A stretch of 64,000 bases of DNA. It comes from Anoplolepis gracilipes. Its lineage: Eukaryota > Arthropoda > Insecta > Hymenoptera > Formicidae. Made by a program: the position numbers and the translations under genes. Below the pieces are notes generated by a model, which did no database searches, was not told the DNA's origin, and saw only the letters and a program-made list of their open reading frames with translations. This document shows, in pieces, positions 23,539-35,740 of the stretch (the first letter of the stretch is position 1; the number at the start of each line of letters is the position of its first letter). The DNA lies in the NCBI RefSeq assembly GCF_047496725.1, contig NC_132970.1, positions 21,974,001-22,038,000 of the forward strand. The letters run 5' to 3'.

Positions 23539-24400
23539 GCTCTTTCCTCCCCGTTCGTTCCCGTATCGAAAGGACAATGAGAAGGCATTCGCGGCAGTTA
23601 CGCTGAAAATTACGAGACTATAAAACGACCATCCACGACGCGCTTTACGTCATTCTTGGAGATGAATTTTACTACAGATTACTCATCGCTTTTTTTTTAG
23701 CATCGTTTAACTTCGCGGATCTATCGACGTGTATATATCGAGGCGCGAGTGAGAGGTTAATCACAGTCGAAACGATCATTTTATGCGCTCATAATGTGCA
23801 CTCGCCGTCATTATGCGAATGTTCCTCGTGATCCACGTAAATAAACATATTGACGCATATTGTAATAGTTTAACAAAGAGTAAGTAATAAGCAAAAATAT
23901 ATATGTATTGTTCACTTTTTTATGTAATAATAAAATTTTATTTAATAATAAATATATACATACATATTTATCGACTAATTCTAAGTAGATGAGAATTTCA
24001 ATTAATATTTACATCACAAATAAAAATCGCAATTCTCTATTTTTCCCATTAATTAACTTAGACTAATCAATTAATCTTATTATTACGAAATTTAGAATAA
24101 TATTCTTTTGATTTTTTTCATAATTTATATAGAAAAAGAATAACATATTTGGGGAAACGAATAAATTATTTCAACTTAAACGAGAGATAGTAGTAACAGA
24201 CACATACACATGTTGTCACATAAGTAAAATTAGTCAAGAATAGCTTAAATAGATTGATAATAAAGATTACAATTCTTCATGCAAATTTTGCTATATTTAT
24301 AATTAATTTGTAAAATATTTATTTTTCATACACATAAATTCTGCAAGATATATTTCAAGACGTGTTTTACTTAAAACAAATTTGTTTGGCAAAGTTTTTT
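23539..24400. other. Island tail and AT-rich spacer
   Basis: 23540-23850 is moderately GC-rich. 23860-24400 is AT-rich. Nothing recognised. Confidence 0.5.
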
Positions 24401-24960
24401 CGCTTTGTCAAAATTTGGAGACAAGAAGGAATTTCTTCGATAGCAGATTCCGTTATAAATAAATAGCAAACACCTGCAAGCAGTAACATATGCGTCGTCA
24501 CGTCCGTTTACGTGGAAATATTTATCGCAATTGCTATATAGCAGCGATAAACACGAGAATATACATTTACGTTTACCTTAACGTTACGTTACGAACGATA
24601 GCCAACCAAACATTTACATCTGTCTCGTATCGAGACGCGACATGATAAACACGTTTCCTCGAATCCAAGGAGGAAAACGGGCATCGTCAGCGTTCGACGG
24701 AAGGAAGGTTTCGTCACGGAAAGCGCAATTCTCAATATCCACCCCTTCGCGCGCGTAATCGGAGCAACCTCGTATATGCCCCCTCAGACCAGAATATCCC
24801 AGCGGGACCGCAAACACGCGTTTCCCCAATCATCTACGTGATCTGACATGGGCAGTCGTTACTAGCGCCGAATTTCGCGTGTATCAACGGCATACGTGAC
24901 ATCTGGTCCGTGAACGATCGCGGGGAAAGGAAAAAGAGCCGCCTTCATTTTCAGATCGCA
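24401..24960. other. Complex GC-richer island
   Basis: CpG-containing, non-repetitive DNA, densest at 24600-24950. No convincing exon. Confidence 0.4.
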
Positions 24961-24961
24961 C

Positions 24962-25300
24962 TGCGAGAATAGAAAAAGAAAAAAAATAGAACGAGGAAAA
25001 AATCTAGGAAAGGATAAAATAGGGAATAAAATATATAAAGAGGAGAAAAATATTAAATAGAAAAGAGAGAAGCATCGAAAAGAATAAAGATTTGAATGAG
25101 TGGATAAAGTAAAGATAAATCTCAAAGAAAAAAACATAGTCGAAAAAAATAACAGTGAGTATTTATACTGTAAGAAAATAAAGAAATAAACATAAAAATG
25201 TAAAAAAAAAAAAATAATAGAGGGAGAATAATAAAGAAAGAAGTATGAAAAGAAGAGTGCAAATAAAGAGGCAGTAAGCGAGTGGACAGAAAAGTAACGG
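24962..25300. repeat. Purine-rich tract (plus strand)
   Basis: Long stretches of A and G with few pyrimidines on the plus strand. The 200-codon minus-strand frame that covers it (24862-25464) is almost only Phe, Leu, Ser, Tyr and Ile, which follows from pyrimidine codons. I treat it as composition, not a protein. Confidence 0.6.
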
Positions 25301-25760
25301 GATGGTGGAGGCCAGTCGGAGATCATCCGAGAATAACAGAGGGTGTCTGAAGCGAGAGGCAGAAACACGAGGGGAGAGGGCAGCCACCCTCCAGGAAGCG
25401 AAAGGAGCGACGACCGCTTAGGTTTCCGCAGCGTCGACGCTTTTTGGATTAACCGCTCGGACATTAGAATACGGAATTGATATATTATGGTCGTGGACCG
25501 CCGTCGGTGGACCGTTTCCTCGGCTGTCCACCCGTTGCCACCCCTTCTTTGGCCGCGGAACCGCGGGGGTCAGGCGTATTCGTGAAAGAAGGAGGGCGGA
25601 TGGTCCGGTTACACATACTCTTTAGGCATGACTGCTCGCTGTTCGCATCTTTCATCGCATTATCTCGCCCTCGTAAAACATTCCTTTATAGGTTGCCGAA
25701 ATGTCCCTCTATAACGGAACGAGGAGAGGGAAAGTAGGCTGATCACTGTACACTATCGTT
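25301..25760. other. GC-rich island
   Basis: Complex CpG-containing DNA. An 86-codon plus frame (25477-25737) matches nothing known. Confidence 0.4.
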
Positions 25761-26190
25761 GTCTCTTCGTCTTGAACGATTATCCATTACTGTATACCAT
25801 GTCGTACAAAGTATATGTTTCTGTGAATTTTTTTACAGAGAGAATAAAAATTTCGATTTTCTTTTCAAATAAATGTATAAATATATGGTTGTAAAATAAT
25901 CTTTATAAAAATAATTTTTTTTTAGCATAATAAAATCTCACTTATATAAAAATTTGCAAATCTTAAATGTTTTAGCCAATCAATAATTATGATTATACTT
26001 AAATGTTTCTATTAACTCTATTTGAGGAAATAATATACTCACGTATTATTTAGCATTTTTATTACATAATATTACGTATTAAAATATTAAATGGTTAAAA
26101 CAAATGTTACTGTTTTTAAGATGAGATTATTATGACAGAAAAAATTTGCGCGATAATTATTTCGCATTCAAAAATATATGCCGATATACA
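25761..26190. other. AT-rich spacer
   Basis: Nothing recognised. Confidence 0.55.
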
Positions 26191-26990
26191 GTGACCTGAA
26201 GATTACCTAACCGATATCGCGTGCTTTTTTCGAGTTGATTTATCGCGGTGGCGATTAAGGAGGAGGCGGCCTGGAAGCGAACGTTCGGTTCAAATGAACG
26301 TCGATCGGCTCTTTCGACCCGAGTTCGATCGGCTAATGGCTCTCGGTAGACATTAACATTGACGGGAAAGTCGACGGGCGTTTATGTGAGCGTGGCGTTA
26401 ATTCGGCTTTAAAGCATCCTTGAGTTTCCCCCTACATCCATGCCGGTGGTTCTCTTGTTAGCATACTTATCATCCGTTCGTGGAATTAAGAGAGTGAGCG
26501 AGGTGTCTGCGGATGGTGATGGTGCGACGGCACGAAGAAATCGCGCGCGAGGGTAGAGAAAGACGTTAGGGGATGGCTGTCGTGTACGGGTAGAAGCGGG
26601 GATTGGAGCGGGCTGTTGATAATATCAGTCCGAGTAAGATAGGACGGGTATTGGCTGGCGGACTATTGTCGGAGTAATGTTGATTGGATTCAAGACCGAA
26701 CGCATTAATCTGCCTTCTTTTATTATGGTACCGAGAGGACCATTCTCTCCCTTCTGTCTTTCTCTCGCGAGGATCGTGTCGTCTCCTACTAAGTTTGATA
26801 CCCACTTACACGAAATACAAAGATTCTCTCTGCTTAAACCGTCTTCACGTTTCCACGGAGTTTCTTACAGCGGCTCAAACTCATGCCTGTATCTGCAATC
26901 GCCATCGATCCAAGATACTTCGATTGGAGTTTAAAATATGAAGTTTGTATCTAGGTGGCGTTAAAACCTCGTTCGTTCTGGCGAGCGTCC
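26191..26990. other. GC-rich, largely non-repetitive island
   Basis: 26200-26560 has complex sequence with a CGTTC/GAACG mini-palindrome. Two overlapping 85-codon frames at 26677-26941 in different registers cannot both be real and neither is recognised. Confidence 0.4.
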
Positions 26991-27480
26991 AAAAATTCGT
27001 CTCTCTACTCAAATTTATTGGATATTACCTTTGCTTGAAGAAAATCTTGATATATATATTTTTAATCTTTCCAAATGTATATATTTTTTGTAAAATTTTC
27101 TGTTATCATATTATACAGCGCTCTATTGTGTCAGATATAATACAAGTAACAAGTTTTTAAAAAGTTTGTAATCTATTCTTGCTTCTTCGGTGAAAATTCT
27201 ATAGAACCAATTTCCATTTTTTATATTTCACCACGTTAAATTTGTTAAAGCAAAATACATTTAATGTTAATTTAAAAAAAATCTATAGAGAATTTAAATT
27301 TTTGTGGAAGAAAGAACCATTAAAGTTTTAGTTTTTACATAAAAATTTAAACTTAAAATCTAAAAATTAAAACCTAAAAATATCCAAATATTATGATAAA
27401 CAATGCAATCAACGAAAAAATTTACTTCTATCGCATCATAGAGTTTGAACCTTTCAATCAAGTTTCATCTAATCCACCGA
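26991..27480. other. AT-rich spacer
   Basis: Nothing recognised. Confidence 0.55.
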
Positions 27481-28240
27481 CACTGTCGCCACTGTCGGAT
27501 TAACAATGATTTATTAACGTAACCAGCTGTATCGCGAAAAAATCGAGCGAACAATAGCGGCATTGCTATCTCGTAGCTTCGGACTTTTCGCTTTAGAAAA
27601 GAAGGAGATCCAGATGGATGATCGTAAGTGGTGGACAGTGTCCGATAAGGGCAGCCGTCGGAACGGAACGAGGCGAGGGAGATCCGCGGTGGTTGCCGGT
27701 CCTGAAGAATGGACCTCTTTGTTTAGCCGTTTATGGTGGAAGAGATTTAGCAGGATTGCCGTCAACCGATAGCCACCGAGGGTGAACAGGCAAGGGGGTG
27801 GACGCCCGGAATCCGTGGAGAACTCGCACCAATACCCACCCGCGGTTGACTTCTGTCTTCCCTGCTTTTTACCGGTCTTCTCTGTCTTTTTTGCCCGCTC
27901 CTTTTCCTTTTCCACGACATGGCAACACCTTCCGAGGAGATTCGGTACGCTTACGAGACGACCCCTCACAATGGTCGGGCATTAGCTGACAACAGAGGTG
28001 TGGACACCGAATAGCCCTAACGTCCTTAACACCCGCCCTCGCCTACCCCGCATGATTGGCCGGTCAGCCAGCCGTGCGAAGCGTTTCGCATTTATAGCCA
28101 GCCGGCGGATCGCCGGGATCTAAATAAAATCTCTGCCCGTGCAGAGATAAGAGCAGCGAGATTCGCCGAGAAGCAAATCCTCCTTCGCCTTCGCAGTTGC
28201 TTGGAGAGAAAAAGCCAAACGATGTACTCCGCGATTTGTT
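27481..28240. other. GC-rich CpG island
   Basis: Frames on both strands at 27514-27989 overlap and are not recognised. The segment 28020-28200 is especially GC-rich, with repeated GCCAGCCG and an ATCTCTGC/GCAGAGAT stem. It is a candidate regulatory island. Confidence 0.4.
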
Positions 28241-29330
28241 GAATCGAAATAAGACTAATACAAAGATAAGGTAAATGTTACTTATGTAACGGAGAGTTAG
28301 ACCATAAATATCATTTTTATATAAAACGCAAATGTGTTTAAATATTCTTTAATATTTAATAAACTAATAAATAAAATTGTTATATTTAAAAAAACTATTA
28401 ACAATACTTGTTAATATTATGTACGCAAATTATATATTATAAGCTTCATTTATGAATATAAATATAGTAAAATATTAGCTTCTATATAGAATTTTGTAAA
28501 TGTGTAAATAATATTTGTAAATATATTTGGTTCTTCTTTTATGCTTCTAATAAAACTTCAAATGGACGAACAGTCCCAACTTATAAATAAACCTTAAAAT
28601 CGAACTAGAAATCCTACAGACATCCACGACTAAGCGGTTTTGATACGACCAGATACAGTTATGCAATAATGAGCTAATGTAGGTAATAGGATTATGTCGA
28701 AATCTCCTGTAATTGGCCGCTGAAAACGCGAGCTCGGTTTTGCTAATCACCCACTAAAAGGTAACTTTGGACGCTTTACATTTAAGCTTAAGAGGTTTAC
28801 TGGACTTTACACGCATACGAAGACTTTACGATTGTTTCCTTTTTCAGAATCATAAGATGCAAAGGTCGGTAATTCTCATTTTAACACAATAGGATTAGTT
28901 ACACAATCCTATTTACATATGTGCGCAAAAGTCCTTTCTCTATTTTCGCAATTAGCATAAAATCGATTGTACCAAGAAATTAAAATTATATTAACTATGT
29001 TATTCGATTAATGATTTATTTTAAACATTAATTTTATATAAATTCAGTAATATTAAAGTGATTTTATGAAGCGATTATAAAATTACTATTTCATAGAGAA
29101 TATTTAACTACTATTCTTAAGTAAAAAGTCTTATTCAACATAAATCATTGAAATTTTATTATTCATTATTTAGATTATTAATCGCATGAATTATTCCTCA
29201 ATTAATCTTTTAGAATTATTAGTTTAATCCCACTTAAAAAAACATCGATGTTACTCTGATTTAAATATATATGATACATATACATGTATATACATTTAGG
29301 GAAAAGATGAAGACGTAGGAGATATCTTAC
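28241..29330. other. AT-rich spacer with small hairpin
   Basis: AATAGGATT (28888-28896) pairs with AATCCTATT (28905-28913). Otherwise AT-rich. Confidence 0.5.
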
Positions 29331-29880
29331 GAATGTCATGACACGCTCGATAATACGCATATCGCGGAAATACCCTCATTTTGCTGAACATCCGAGAATT
29401 GAGAGCAGGGATGAAGCTGCCAGTCGAGGAAAACTCCATAAATCACTGCGAAGGCAGAGAAAACCCGAAGGAGGCTAGCACGTATGGATGGCAACTGTGC
29501 GAACGTGCGTGTGCTACCGGCAAAAATATACACGTCTATATATGTACGAGAAACGGATCCTTATTTACTCTAAAAGGTAAAGGGAAAAACCGACCACCAG
29601 TCTCTGTTCATCCATAGACCTAGATGGCCACTCCCGTGGAGCCTGACCGTTCTCACAGTAAATATATCGAAGTGAATTGCAACTTCGTCCCTAATCCCAA
29701 CCGGGATACCCCATGCTTGAAACTTGATCCATAGCATCGCAGTAAATTCGCGCTGAATTTATAAGGACCGCTCCGCCGTCTTCGAGAACATCGTTCTTAA
29801 CCCATAAATAGATCTTCTCTGATCTGGCGATTTTTGTCATACACATTGGCCATGTAAAACGTGCGTGAAATTTGTCTGAT
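29331..29880. other. GC-richer complex island
   Basis: Contains a 78-codon plus frame (29381-29617) with no recognised motif and no splice support. Nothing else seen. Confidence 0.4.
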
Positions 29881-30960
29881 ACTTTCGAAGAGTAAGATAT
29901 AAAAAGATTTTGGAAATTTATATCTAATTAGTTATTACTTTCTATGCATTAAGACGTATAATACAAAGTAAAAATCTCTCAATTAAATAATCTCTGGGTT
30001 TTTTTTTGCAACTTATGTTAGAGAACGTAAAGCATTTATATATCTTAAAATACGTCATTTTGGTCGGTTTGCAATTTTGAAGCAAGTCCTGGCAAGAATA
30101 ATTCACCACCCTCGACGAGATGCGATGAGAACGAACTACTTTAACCTCCACCTTTTAGTCCGCGAATTTCGAGGGTGCTCAGCCGTGTAGTGTCAATGAA
30201 TAAAAATTTGCGGTGAGGGTGGCGTTTGATGCCGATTTTAGAACTTACCCTCCAGCCTGCTCTCTCGCCGCTCTCCCTCTCTCTTCCTTAGCTACGGGAA
30301 CATTACTTTATACTGCGACGCAGGACCCCCGCGAGAGGAGTCATGGCCCACAATCAAGGGCGCTCGTGGAGAGGGTAGCTCGCACTTATTTTCGCCTGAC
30401 TGCCCGCAACCCCCTCGAAACCACCCCGTTTGGCGCCTACTGCGAACTCCGAATAAGACGGTTTCGCCCGGAGATCATTACGCCACGCCTTAAGTCGAGC
30501 TAATATGTCCTCCTCCTCCACCCCGAACTCACCCTCCATCCGACCGCGACTCGTATATATCTCTCGAAGAAGCGAGCGTCGCGAGCTAGAAGCCGGCACC
30601 GCCGCTGTCGCCGTTGCGACATAGACAATTTAATGCCGTTTTATAAATTATACATCGTCTGCAAGCTCGCGAGACGAGCCGATTACCGGGGTAGATCCTT
30701 CGTCCTCTATTTAATCCAGTCTCGAGGTATGTGTGCGTATCTGCACGTCGAGATATCTATGTACGATCGCGACAGGTCGGGTGGATATGTGTACGCGTGA
30801 CAAGGAAGAATTTCAGGGAAGAGTAGATGCATCCGAACAAGAATTTCTGATGCGAAGCTTGCCAGATATCGCGAAAAGACGTCCGTTTATCCGCATTTAA
30901 TATCGGCTAAATAATGGATTTTTAACGACGAAGATTTTTCGATAGCGTCTATTTGTGATC
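29881..30960. other. Short AT spacer then GC-rich island
   Basis: 30100-30900 is CpG-rich. Overlapping plus (30213-30503) and minus (30354-30599) frames are not recognised. Confidence 0.4.
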
Positions 30961-32202
30961 GCCACTTTTTTTTTAAATAGATTTTTAAAAATTTTGTCAA
31001 TTATTTTAAACTAATTTACCTTTCTTTTTTTTTTTTAGACTGAAGAAGTTTACTATTTAATAAAATTGTAACGTTCAAATGATTCATCGACATATTATAT
31101 ATATATATATATATATAAAATAAAAAATTTTATCAGTTACATTGAAATATAAAGGAAAAGGAGAAAAGACTCACCCTAAAATCGATAAGTACGCCCGCAA
31201 ATCTAAAGAACCTACTCCACCTTATCCGCGAAGGGAGACGAAAGGCGAGTATCATTGTACCTACAGGGCCAGAGGCATACAACCCCACGACGTTGTCGTA
31301 TTATAAAAATAATATATCGATATCGTAATAAGGGAATGATTGGATACATCGACACCCTAAAAATTTAACCCTCTTTCTCTTCTCACTCCTCGTTTCCTTA
31401 CCGACTATTATTCATATAACGCCGGTATATTTTCAAAGTGCCTGTGTTAAAATAAAATGCTGTAATTTTGAAATAACGCAAAGGTATTTTTGAATGGATT
31501 TGACATTGCAGACATTGTTATAATATATTATAATACAATCAATATTTTTATTATACAACATATATATATATATTGTTCGATTAATAACTCTTTTATGCGC
31601 TTATTCGGTGAAAAATAAAACATTCTGCATTTCCGTTACACATACGATATCTTTTTCCAAGAAGACAATCACCCTCGCTCATCGAAAAAAAGGGAAGAAG
31701 GGTGCGACTATTCCTTACGCTCGCACGTGTTACGGGTAGAAGTATCGATTTCAGGATTAGGTAGCAATTTTTCAAGCCTACAGCGAATAATTACTGAATC
31801 TTTCCCTCGACAGGCGGCCTCGAGCGCAACCAACGGTTGTCGTTGCCACTTTTGCCTCCTTGGCGCGTTCCACCGACACGCGGGTTCCGTTCTGTGGAAC
31901 GTCAATGAAAAATGTGGTGCGAAGAATTTGCTGGCGTGATTAACGGTCTTGCACCCTTCCTCCCGATCCCTTTTTTATGACAAAGCTCGGAGAGATACAT
32001 CGATTGTTTGGGATTTCGTAGCGGCATAGAATTTGTTCCGGAAATTGCAATCGCGATGTAAGAGAAGTGCTTACCATTTTGTTGTTACTGACAATTTCTT
32101 GCTTAAATAATATAATTGAAATTTTGATGCATACATTTTTCATAACAAGATCATACAATGTACTTCTCTCGGAAGTTTGAGACATTATCTTGGACGCTGA
32201 CG

Positions 32203-32241
<39 letters not shown>

Positions 32242-32290
32242 TATTCCTTTTCAATATAATTCCGACCCTCATGGCTATTATTATCCAGTC
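30961..32290. other. Mixed region with (TA)n tracts
   Basis: (TA)n at 31096-31117, 31561-31573 and 32205-32236. GC-richer patches at 31170-31290 and 31640-31980. No exon is called. Confidence 0.45.
32205..32236. repeat. (TA)n microsatellite
   Basis: Sixteen uninterrupted TA units. Confidence 0.95.
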
Positions 32291-33300
32291 ACATTACGGG
32301 TCAAATCTGAGATTATATTAAATCACGTTATAGAAAAAGACACAATGGTCGTTTTTAAACAATGTCGCTGAAATCAACGATGCATGTCAGCGCGGTTGGA
32401 CCCGACGAGGATTTTTAAAGAGCCATGGAGGCGATACACGTCGGCGTAGTAACTTTCTGGGAAGGAAGCAGAGGGGCGGACTAGATGGAGGCCGGGATAC
32501 CTTCATCTGCGGATTACTTATGCACGAGCAGCCGGGACTCATTTCATTGCAACGGAGCCAAGAGCCGGGAAGCGAGCGGAGCCAAGCCGACGGAAAAATG
32601 TTTCTATTTAGCTCGCTTAAGCTCTTTATTAAAGGTTCGCTTCTTTTGAGAGTCGTACGCGACTACGGCCCGAAACCGGGGAACCGACATTCGTGATTCG
32701 AGAAAAAGAGATTGTGGTCTCTTAACGACGGCATCCCTCCCCGCTTTCTCTTACATTTCTTATCTCTGTTTTTTTCGCGATCACACGCCGGCGTCTTCGT
32801 CGGCCTTCCGGTCTAACGATTCGCGAGATCCTCGGGGGGTGGCTCGCAGCAAACGGGCGAGGAGAAAAGGGGAAAAAGAAAGTGGGAGAAATTGCGTCAA
32901 TTACTCGCTGATTTCGGCATCTGATCCGTGGATTACGTCCCGCCGCGGATACTGATCCCTCTTTCGTTTATTGAGCGACGTTTTCGAAATGGCGCAATCG
33001 GATACGGGAGGGGGGAGGGGGAGAAGTGCGGGAGGAGAGGATCTACCGCCTTTCACGCGCGAGAAGCGCGCTTCCGTCGCGAGAGATAAGAGGCAGCGAG
33101 TAATATACGAAATTGGATGTTTTAATAAACCACCGGGTGGCGCAACGAAGCATCGCGCGCTCGAGAAACACGAGCGGCTTTTCGTAATGGGACGGTAATA
33201 TTTATAAGGGAAATATATTACCTGCAGTTTGAATTAAATGAATTCTAGCCCTTTGTGCTCGAATGTCGAGTGTGCGCCGCGACGCAACGCAACGTAAAGG
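32291..33300. other. Large GC-rich CpG island
   Basis: One of the longest complex islands, with few simple repeats. The plus frame 32971-33198 is rich in Gly/Arg and unrecognised. It could be promoter or enhancer DNA. Confidence 0.4.
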
Positions 33301-33790
33301 AGAATTAAATGATAATGTGTACAATGAGGCGGGGAGAATATAAAGTTTGACTTAAATAAATTTCCGCTTCCACTTCTGCTTGTATGACGTGCTAATGTGA
33401 AGAGTTTATATGCACAATTTTGTATGATGATTTTGTGAAAAAAAAACTTATGCCATTTTACATTAAAAAAGTTATTAATAAAGATTCGTACAATCAACAA
33501 TCCATTATACTATCCTATATAATATTGCAAATAACGATATTTAATTTTTAGTAAATAAATACCTAATTGTCATAGAGGTACGATAATACTAGCTTCGTAA
33601 TTTCACCACAAATTTTTACTAAAATATAAAAATTAGTAATGTTTGTTGCGCAAAGCTAGATTCATTTCTCCAATAATAATAATAATAAAAATAATAATTG
33701 CGAGATTAAAATAACAATGCGATGCTTGCATTAAATCGGTTAATAATCCTCTAATCAGGGGACTCCTCTAATCAAAAATTCCTTCTCATT
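33301..33790. other. AT-rich spacer
   Basis: Contains a short AAT-rich run at 33675-33700. Nothing else seen. Confidence 0.5.
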
Positions 33791-34570
33791 TAAATCGTCG
33801 AATGACTGAAAATATTTTAAAAATTCAGCCCCGTCAACTAGTTCGACCCTTCGCGATCTCTCAACCCTCTTCGAGGCCGATTGTCTTCTCATCGCGAAAG
33901 AGACGCTCGAAGGAGGCTACAAATAATTCCGGGGTGTTATTCGATGGCATATTTTCGATTATCGGCCAACGAAGCGTAATCTGCGCCGTAAATGGAGGAT
34001 TGTCTCTGTGTAGCGCGAGATGAGGTGCTGCGGGCTCTTCGAGGGATGGCATCGAAGGGGGGTCGGTGGCGCGAAAAAGGGATTTACGGGGGTATGGGGG
34101 GGGTGTGACTGTTGAGGGAGAGGGAGCATAGCCACCAGCGACTCTTTAAAAGAAAGCGGGATAAACAGACAGTTCCAGCGAGGCAGAGCAGGGAGGAAAT
34201 GTAAATTTCCAGCGAGGCGGAAGGACGAGAAAAGAATAAGGGCTCGAACACCGCGGGTATATTGAGTGAGCCGCCGGCCTTTCCACCCGCACGACGAGAG
34301 AGAGAAAGAGAGAGAGAGAGTTACCCCTCCTTTAAATTTCATGTGCCAATTGTACGCGATTGTCTTTACTTTACTTCCCGCGCGCTCCGACGTCGCGGGA
34401 CGACGAGTTTTCAAAGTTGCGCCCGTTTCTTCCGCTCGATGTGTTTCGCGTTGCGAATCTTTGCATCGGCAACGTGAAGCTCGCGAAGCGAAAACAAAAC
34501 GTGATGAGTTTGCTGCGTGTAACATGCCATTTCGCTGATCAACTGGATAAAGAATTAAACATTATTTGTC
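33791..34570. other. GC-rich island with (GA)n
   Basis: (GA)-rich tract at 34295-34320 and G-runs near 34080-34110. The 188-codon minus frame (33959-34525) crosses these simple tracts and overlaps several plus frames. Not called as a gene. Confidence 0.4.
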
Positions 34571-35090
34571 CGAGCTTATAATACAAAAATGTTAGTTTAT
34601 TGAATTATAAGGTATAACTCAGTTAAGAGTATAATATGTAAAAGGTTATATAAATGTGTATAATGCAATATGATTAAAGAGAATAAAAATTATATTTAAA
34701 TGAAAAAATTTCAATAGATATAATTCTCACACAATCATTTCCTTAACTTAGTTACATTCCTCATTATCCCATTCCTGAACTAGTTACATTCTATATATAG
34801 TACAAAAATAAACTAATAATTTAAATTAAAAAATATTACTAAATTATAATAAACTAATAATTTAAATTAAAAAAAATATTTTAACAGAAAATAACGAAAA
34901 ATTTTTTCGTGAAAAAGAAAATAGTATTCTTGGCATGTTTTAAATTCACAAAAAATATCAATAAAATATTACGTAATTATAAAAAAAAGGTATTAAACTA
35001 AAAATGTGAGTATATACATTTGTTTTTAAATTTTATAAATATTCCTAATTACACAAAAATATGGAAAATGGCGTAAATTTCTTTTTAAAA
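34571..35090. other. AT-rich spacer with small tandem repeats
   Basis: A TTACATTC-containing unit occurs twice at 34740-34791. AATAAACTAATAATTTAAAT occurs twice at 34807 and 34850, a unit of about 43 bp. Confidence 0.6.
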
Positions 35091-35740
35091 GCGAATGCTC
35101 GAGACGGATCTGAGAAAAAAAATACATCGAAAAAAGTCATATCACTGACAAGAGCAAGGAGTAATGCAAGAAGACGGCCACGAAATGATATTCAGAAAGA
35201 TGGACACGAGTAGCTAGAAAATGAGACGGATCGAAGGCGAGATCGCTGTCCACGGCGTATAAAGTGAAAGATTTGCTCGCGAAGGGTGGCTCGCGTGACA
35301 GGGGTTGAAGCGACGGCGGAGTCGGACGGTCACCCTACGTGCCGAGAATTTCGCGCCGGGAAGAGGTTGCGGAGAGTACACGAAGTCCGCCCCGGTGTTG
35401 TGGAACTTCGAAGGGCCGACAAGAGACAGTAAGCGAGAGCAACAGTCGCTGAATAAACACAAAGTCCAGTTAAAGTCGTAATAAATGTCGCCCGCCTTCC
35501 GACAGGCTTTCCCTCTCTCTTAGCCTGTGCTTACTCTTCTTTCTTTCCCTGAGACAAACGGTATTGAGAGCGAAAATTGACGGCTTTATCGTGCCGCTTT
35601 CGTAAGCGCGAACTTTCCAAGGAGTCCGCCCAGCTTCATATCCTTCGAGAACTCTACGCGCCTCTTTCTACCGATCCGTGATATTCCTCGGCACGATTGG
35701 GCCGCTTGATTTGCAGTTATATGAAAGAACAGAGATTGGA
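35091..35740. other. GC-rich complex island
   Basis: CpG-containing, little simple repeat. An 82-codon minus frame (35214-35462) is unrecognised. Confidence 0.4.

Noticed and set aside
24862..25464. 200-codon minus-strand open frame
   Set aside because: Almost only Phe/Leu/Ser/Tyr/Ile, which follows from the purine-rich plus strand. No domain.
31175..31260. Candidate 86-nt minus-strand exon (CTGTAG acceptor, GTGAGT donor)
   Set aside because: Splice-like ends exist, but the acceptor lacks a strong pyrimidine tract, the length is not in phase with the other exons and the peptide is unrecognised.
33959..34525. 188-codon minus-strand open frame
   Set aside because: Crosses (GA)n and G-runs, overlaps several opposite-strand frames, and matches no known family.
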